Translations under genes and position numbers: made by a program
Shown here: positions 5,242 through 6,879 of the stretch, piece after piece
Layout: the number at the start of each line of letters is the position of its first letter
Position numbering within the stretch: position 1 is the first letter of the stretch
The notes under the pieces: generated by a model
The model's input: the letters and a program-made list of their open reading frames with translations, nothing else
Told to the model about the DNA's origin: nothing
Databases searched by the model: none
Assembly: GCA_023398155.1 (NCBI GenBank)
Contig: JAEWSV010000305.1
Span: 1-6,879, forward strand
Direction of reading: 5' to 3'
From: Spirochaetota bacterium
Lineage (GTDB): Bacteria > Spirochaetota > Spirochaetia > Treponematales > Breznakiellaceae
Length of the DNA: 6,879 nucleotides

Positions 5242-6879
5242 ATGGAACAGGAACGGAGAGGTGTCTCCATCGGCGGAAAATTGATTGCGGGTTACCTCGC
5301 GATGGTGCTGTTCATGGTGGGCATAGCCGTCACCGGTTATACCAACATGACGGTCCTTCGGAGCCGCCTCAAGGATATGCATGATGTGAAGCTCCCTTCC
5401 ATCGACAACCTCGATCAGGCCGATCGCGATCTCCAACAGCTCCTCGTCGCCGAGCGTTCCCTGCTTTCCCTGAGCGCCGATGATCCGAAGGTTAAGGATC
5501 TGCTCGCCGCCTATGACGAGAACGCCCAACAGTCCAAGGATCGTAGCGCGGCCTTCATCGCGCTCTCCGACGGGTCCGAGGAAACGGCCCTGTACGAGGC
5601 GTATCGCGCGGAGCGGTCGCGGTGGGAGACCTCATCGCGCGAGGTGGTGCGCCTCGCCTCGTCCATGGAGATGCAGGACCGCATGGCCGCGATAGAACTG
5701 TCCTTCGGGGCAGCGGCCGAGGGCTTCGATAAGACGCGCGAATACCTCAACCAACTGGAAGAGCTGACCCTCAAGAAAGCCGCGGCCGAGACCGTAGAAG
5801 CGAACGCGGCCTTCGTCCGCTCGGTGATCATCCTCGTGCTCATTTCCCTTTCCACCGTCGCCCTCGCCCTCGTGGTGGGTTTTTTGCTCGCCAACCGGAT
5901 CAAGAGCGCGCTCGCGGCCGCGGTTTCCTTCGCGGACGGCATCGCGTCGGGCGATCTTACGGGACGCCTTTCCGGCGACCTGATCACGCGCGGAGACGAA
6001 CTCGGCAGGCTCGCGCGGAGCCTGGATTCCATGAACAGGCGCCTCGCGGCGATCGTCGGTTCGATAGACGGCGCCGCGTACAGCATCAACGAGGAAGCGG
6101 GGCAGGTCGCCTCTTCCGCCCAGGCGGTCAGCCAGGGCGCCACCGAGCAAGCGGCGAGCGTGGAAGAAATTTCCTCGTCTATGGAGCAGATGGTATCCAA
6201 CATCCAGCAGAACGCCGGCAACGCGGTGGAAACGGGGCGCATTTCCGGCACGGCGGCCGCGGAAGGCGCGAAGGGCGGCGAATCGGTTGCCCAGACCGTC
6301 CACGCGATGAAGGAAATATCCAGCAAGATCGCCATCATCGATGAGATCGCCCGCAACACCAACCTCCTGGCGCTCAACGCCGCCATCGAGGCGGCTCGTG
6401 CGGGGGAATTCGGTAAAGGCTTCGCGGTGGTGGCGAGCGAAGTCCGCAAGCTCGCGGAGCGCAGCCAGCTATCGGCCGGCGAGATCACCGATCTTTCGGC
6501 CAAGAGCGTATCCGTGGCTGAGGAGGCCGGCCGCATCATCGATCGAATCGTCCCCGACATCCGCAAAACGAACGAGCTCGTGCAGGAGATCGTCGCTTCG
6601 GGTAGGGAACAGGAATCGGGTGCGTCCCAGATGAATTCGGCTGTCCTCCAGCTGGATCAGGTCATCCAACAGAACGCTTCCGCCGCTGAGGAACTTTCCG
6701 CTATGGCGGCGAACCTCGCATCCCAGTCCAACGCAATGCGGGATACGATAGGCTTCTTCAAGGTTTCTTCGGATGTAACGGCCGGCAAGATACCCATGGA
6801 GGCGACGGTTTCTGAGCGGGCCTCGAAGAACCGGGATTGGTCGCGGGAAGAGGCGCCCGCGCCGCGGAAAGCCCTGCCG
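5242..6879 (+). CDS. Methyl-accepting chemotaxis protein (3' end beyond window)
   Basis: 546 codons are read without a stop up to the right edge. This is an inner-membrane chemoreceptor that should control CheA through CheW. Order: short basic N-terminus; TM1 about 13-33; periplasmic helical region about 34-191 with the length and feel of a four-helix-bundle sensor; TM2 about 193-217; HAMP about 218-272 (ANRIKSALAAAVSFADGIASGDLTGRLSG, RGDELGRLARSLDSM in part); then the long antiparallel coiled-coil signalling domain. The highly conserved hairpin tip is IARNTNLLALNAAIEAARAG at 369-388, followed by EFGKGFAVVASEVRKLAERS. Likely methylation regions are GATEQAASVEE (about 299-309) and NASAAEELSAM (about 478-488). 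A charged, flexible tail begins near 508 and is cut. GGAGG lies 4 bases before the ATG. The ligand is unknown. Confidence 0.95.
   Translation, partial: MEQERRGVSIGGKLIAGYLAMVLFMVGIAVTGYTNMTVLRSRLKDMHDVKLPSIDNLDQADRDLQQLLVAERSLLSLSADDPKVKDLLAAYDENAQQSKDRSAAFIALSDGSEETALYEAYRAERSRWETSSREVVRLASSMEMQDRMAAIELSFGAAAEGFDKTREYLNQLEELTLKKAAAETVEANAAFVRSVIILVLISLSTVALALVVGFLLANRIKSALAAAVSFADGIASGDLTGRLSGDLITRGDELGRLARSLDSMNRRLAAIVGSIDGAAYSINEEAGQVASSAQAVSQGATEQAASVEEISSSMEQMVSNIQQNAGNAVETGRISGTAAAEGAKGGESVAQTVHAMKEISSKIAIIDEIARNTNLLALNAAIEAARAGEFGKGFAVVASEVRKLAERSQLSAGEITDLSAKSVSVAEEAGRIIDRIVPDIRKTNELVQEIVASGREQESGASQMNSAVLQLDQVIQQNASAAEELSAMAANLASQSNAMRDTIGFFKVSSDVTAGKIPMEATVSERASKNRDWSREEAPAPRKALP

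Noticed and set aside
5511..6566. Minus-strand open frame of 351 codons opposite the chemoreceptor
   Set aside because: Ser/Ala/Arg-rich shadow of the signalling domain; the plus-strand frame carries the full conserved MCP hairpin.
1..6879. CRISPR arrays, tRNA or rRNA genes, insertion sequences, phage genes
   Set aside because: I saw no regularly spaced repeats, RNA-gene signatures, transposase motifs or terminal repeats; nearly all bases are in seven ordinary protein genes.

Overview
The window is GC-rich bacterial DNA (about two-thirds G+C by eye) with seven genes. Six lie on the minus strand and one chemoreceptor is on the plus strand. Both ends cut genes. The source is probably a GC-rich spirochaete or a similar motile didermic bacterium. 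The reasons are a PEGA-domain protein ending in an outer-membrane-type beta-barrel, a methyl-accepting chemotaxis protein, and a sigma-28-like site between them. The phylum is inference; no marker gene is present.

Layout from left to right. A minus-strand operon fills 1-1885. In transcription order it holds a DUF134-NifX fusion (putative metal- or Fe-S-responsive regulator), an ABC ATPase, and the N-terminal 160 residues of a multi-pass membrane protein that is probably the ABC partner. The 93-base gap upstream (1886-1978) has a good sigma-70-type promoter on the minus strand (TTGACC, 17 bases, TATCCT). A perfect 20-bp palindrome at its expected start point looks like an operator.

A second minus-strand operon runs from 5159 to 1979: a secreted PEGA / FlgD-Ig-like / beta-barrel protein, 2-amino-3-ketobutyrate CoA ligase (kbl), and an MmcQ/YjbR-family protein. 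The three are tightly packed, and the barrel gene's stop codon lies inside the kbl ribosome binding site.

An 82-base divergent gap (5160-5241) holds a sigma-28-like promoter facing the chemoreceptor and an inverted repeat of CGATAAA. The chemoreceptor (5242 to the right edge) has TM1, a four-helix-bundle-type sensor, TM2, HAMP and a complete signalling domain. Its C-terminal tail is cut.

The most interesting part is the DUF134-NifX-ABC module. It appears to be a self-regulated unit with its own promoter and operator. It has a Cys/His-rich C-terminal tail, and a strong internal ribosome binding site exactly at the domain junction, which could give a second, NifX-only product. Its substrate and signal cannot be read from the sequence.
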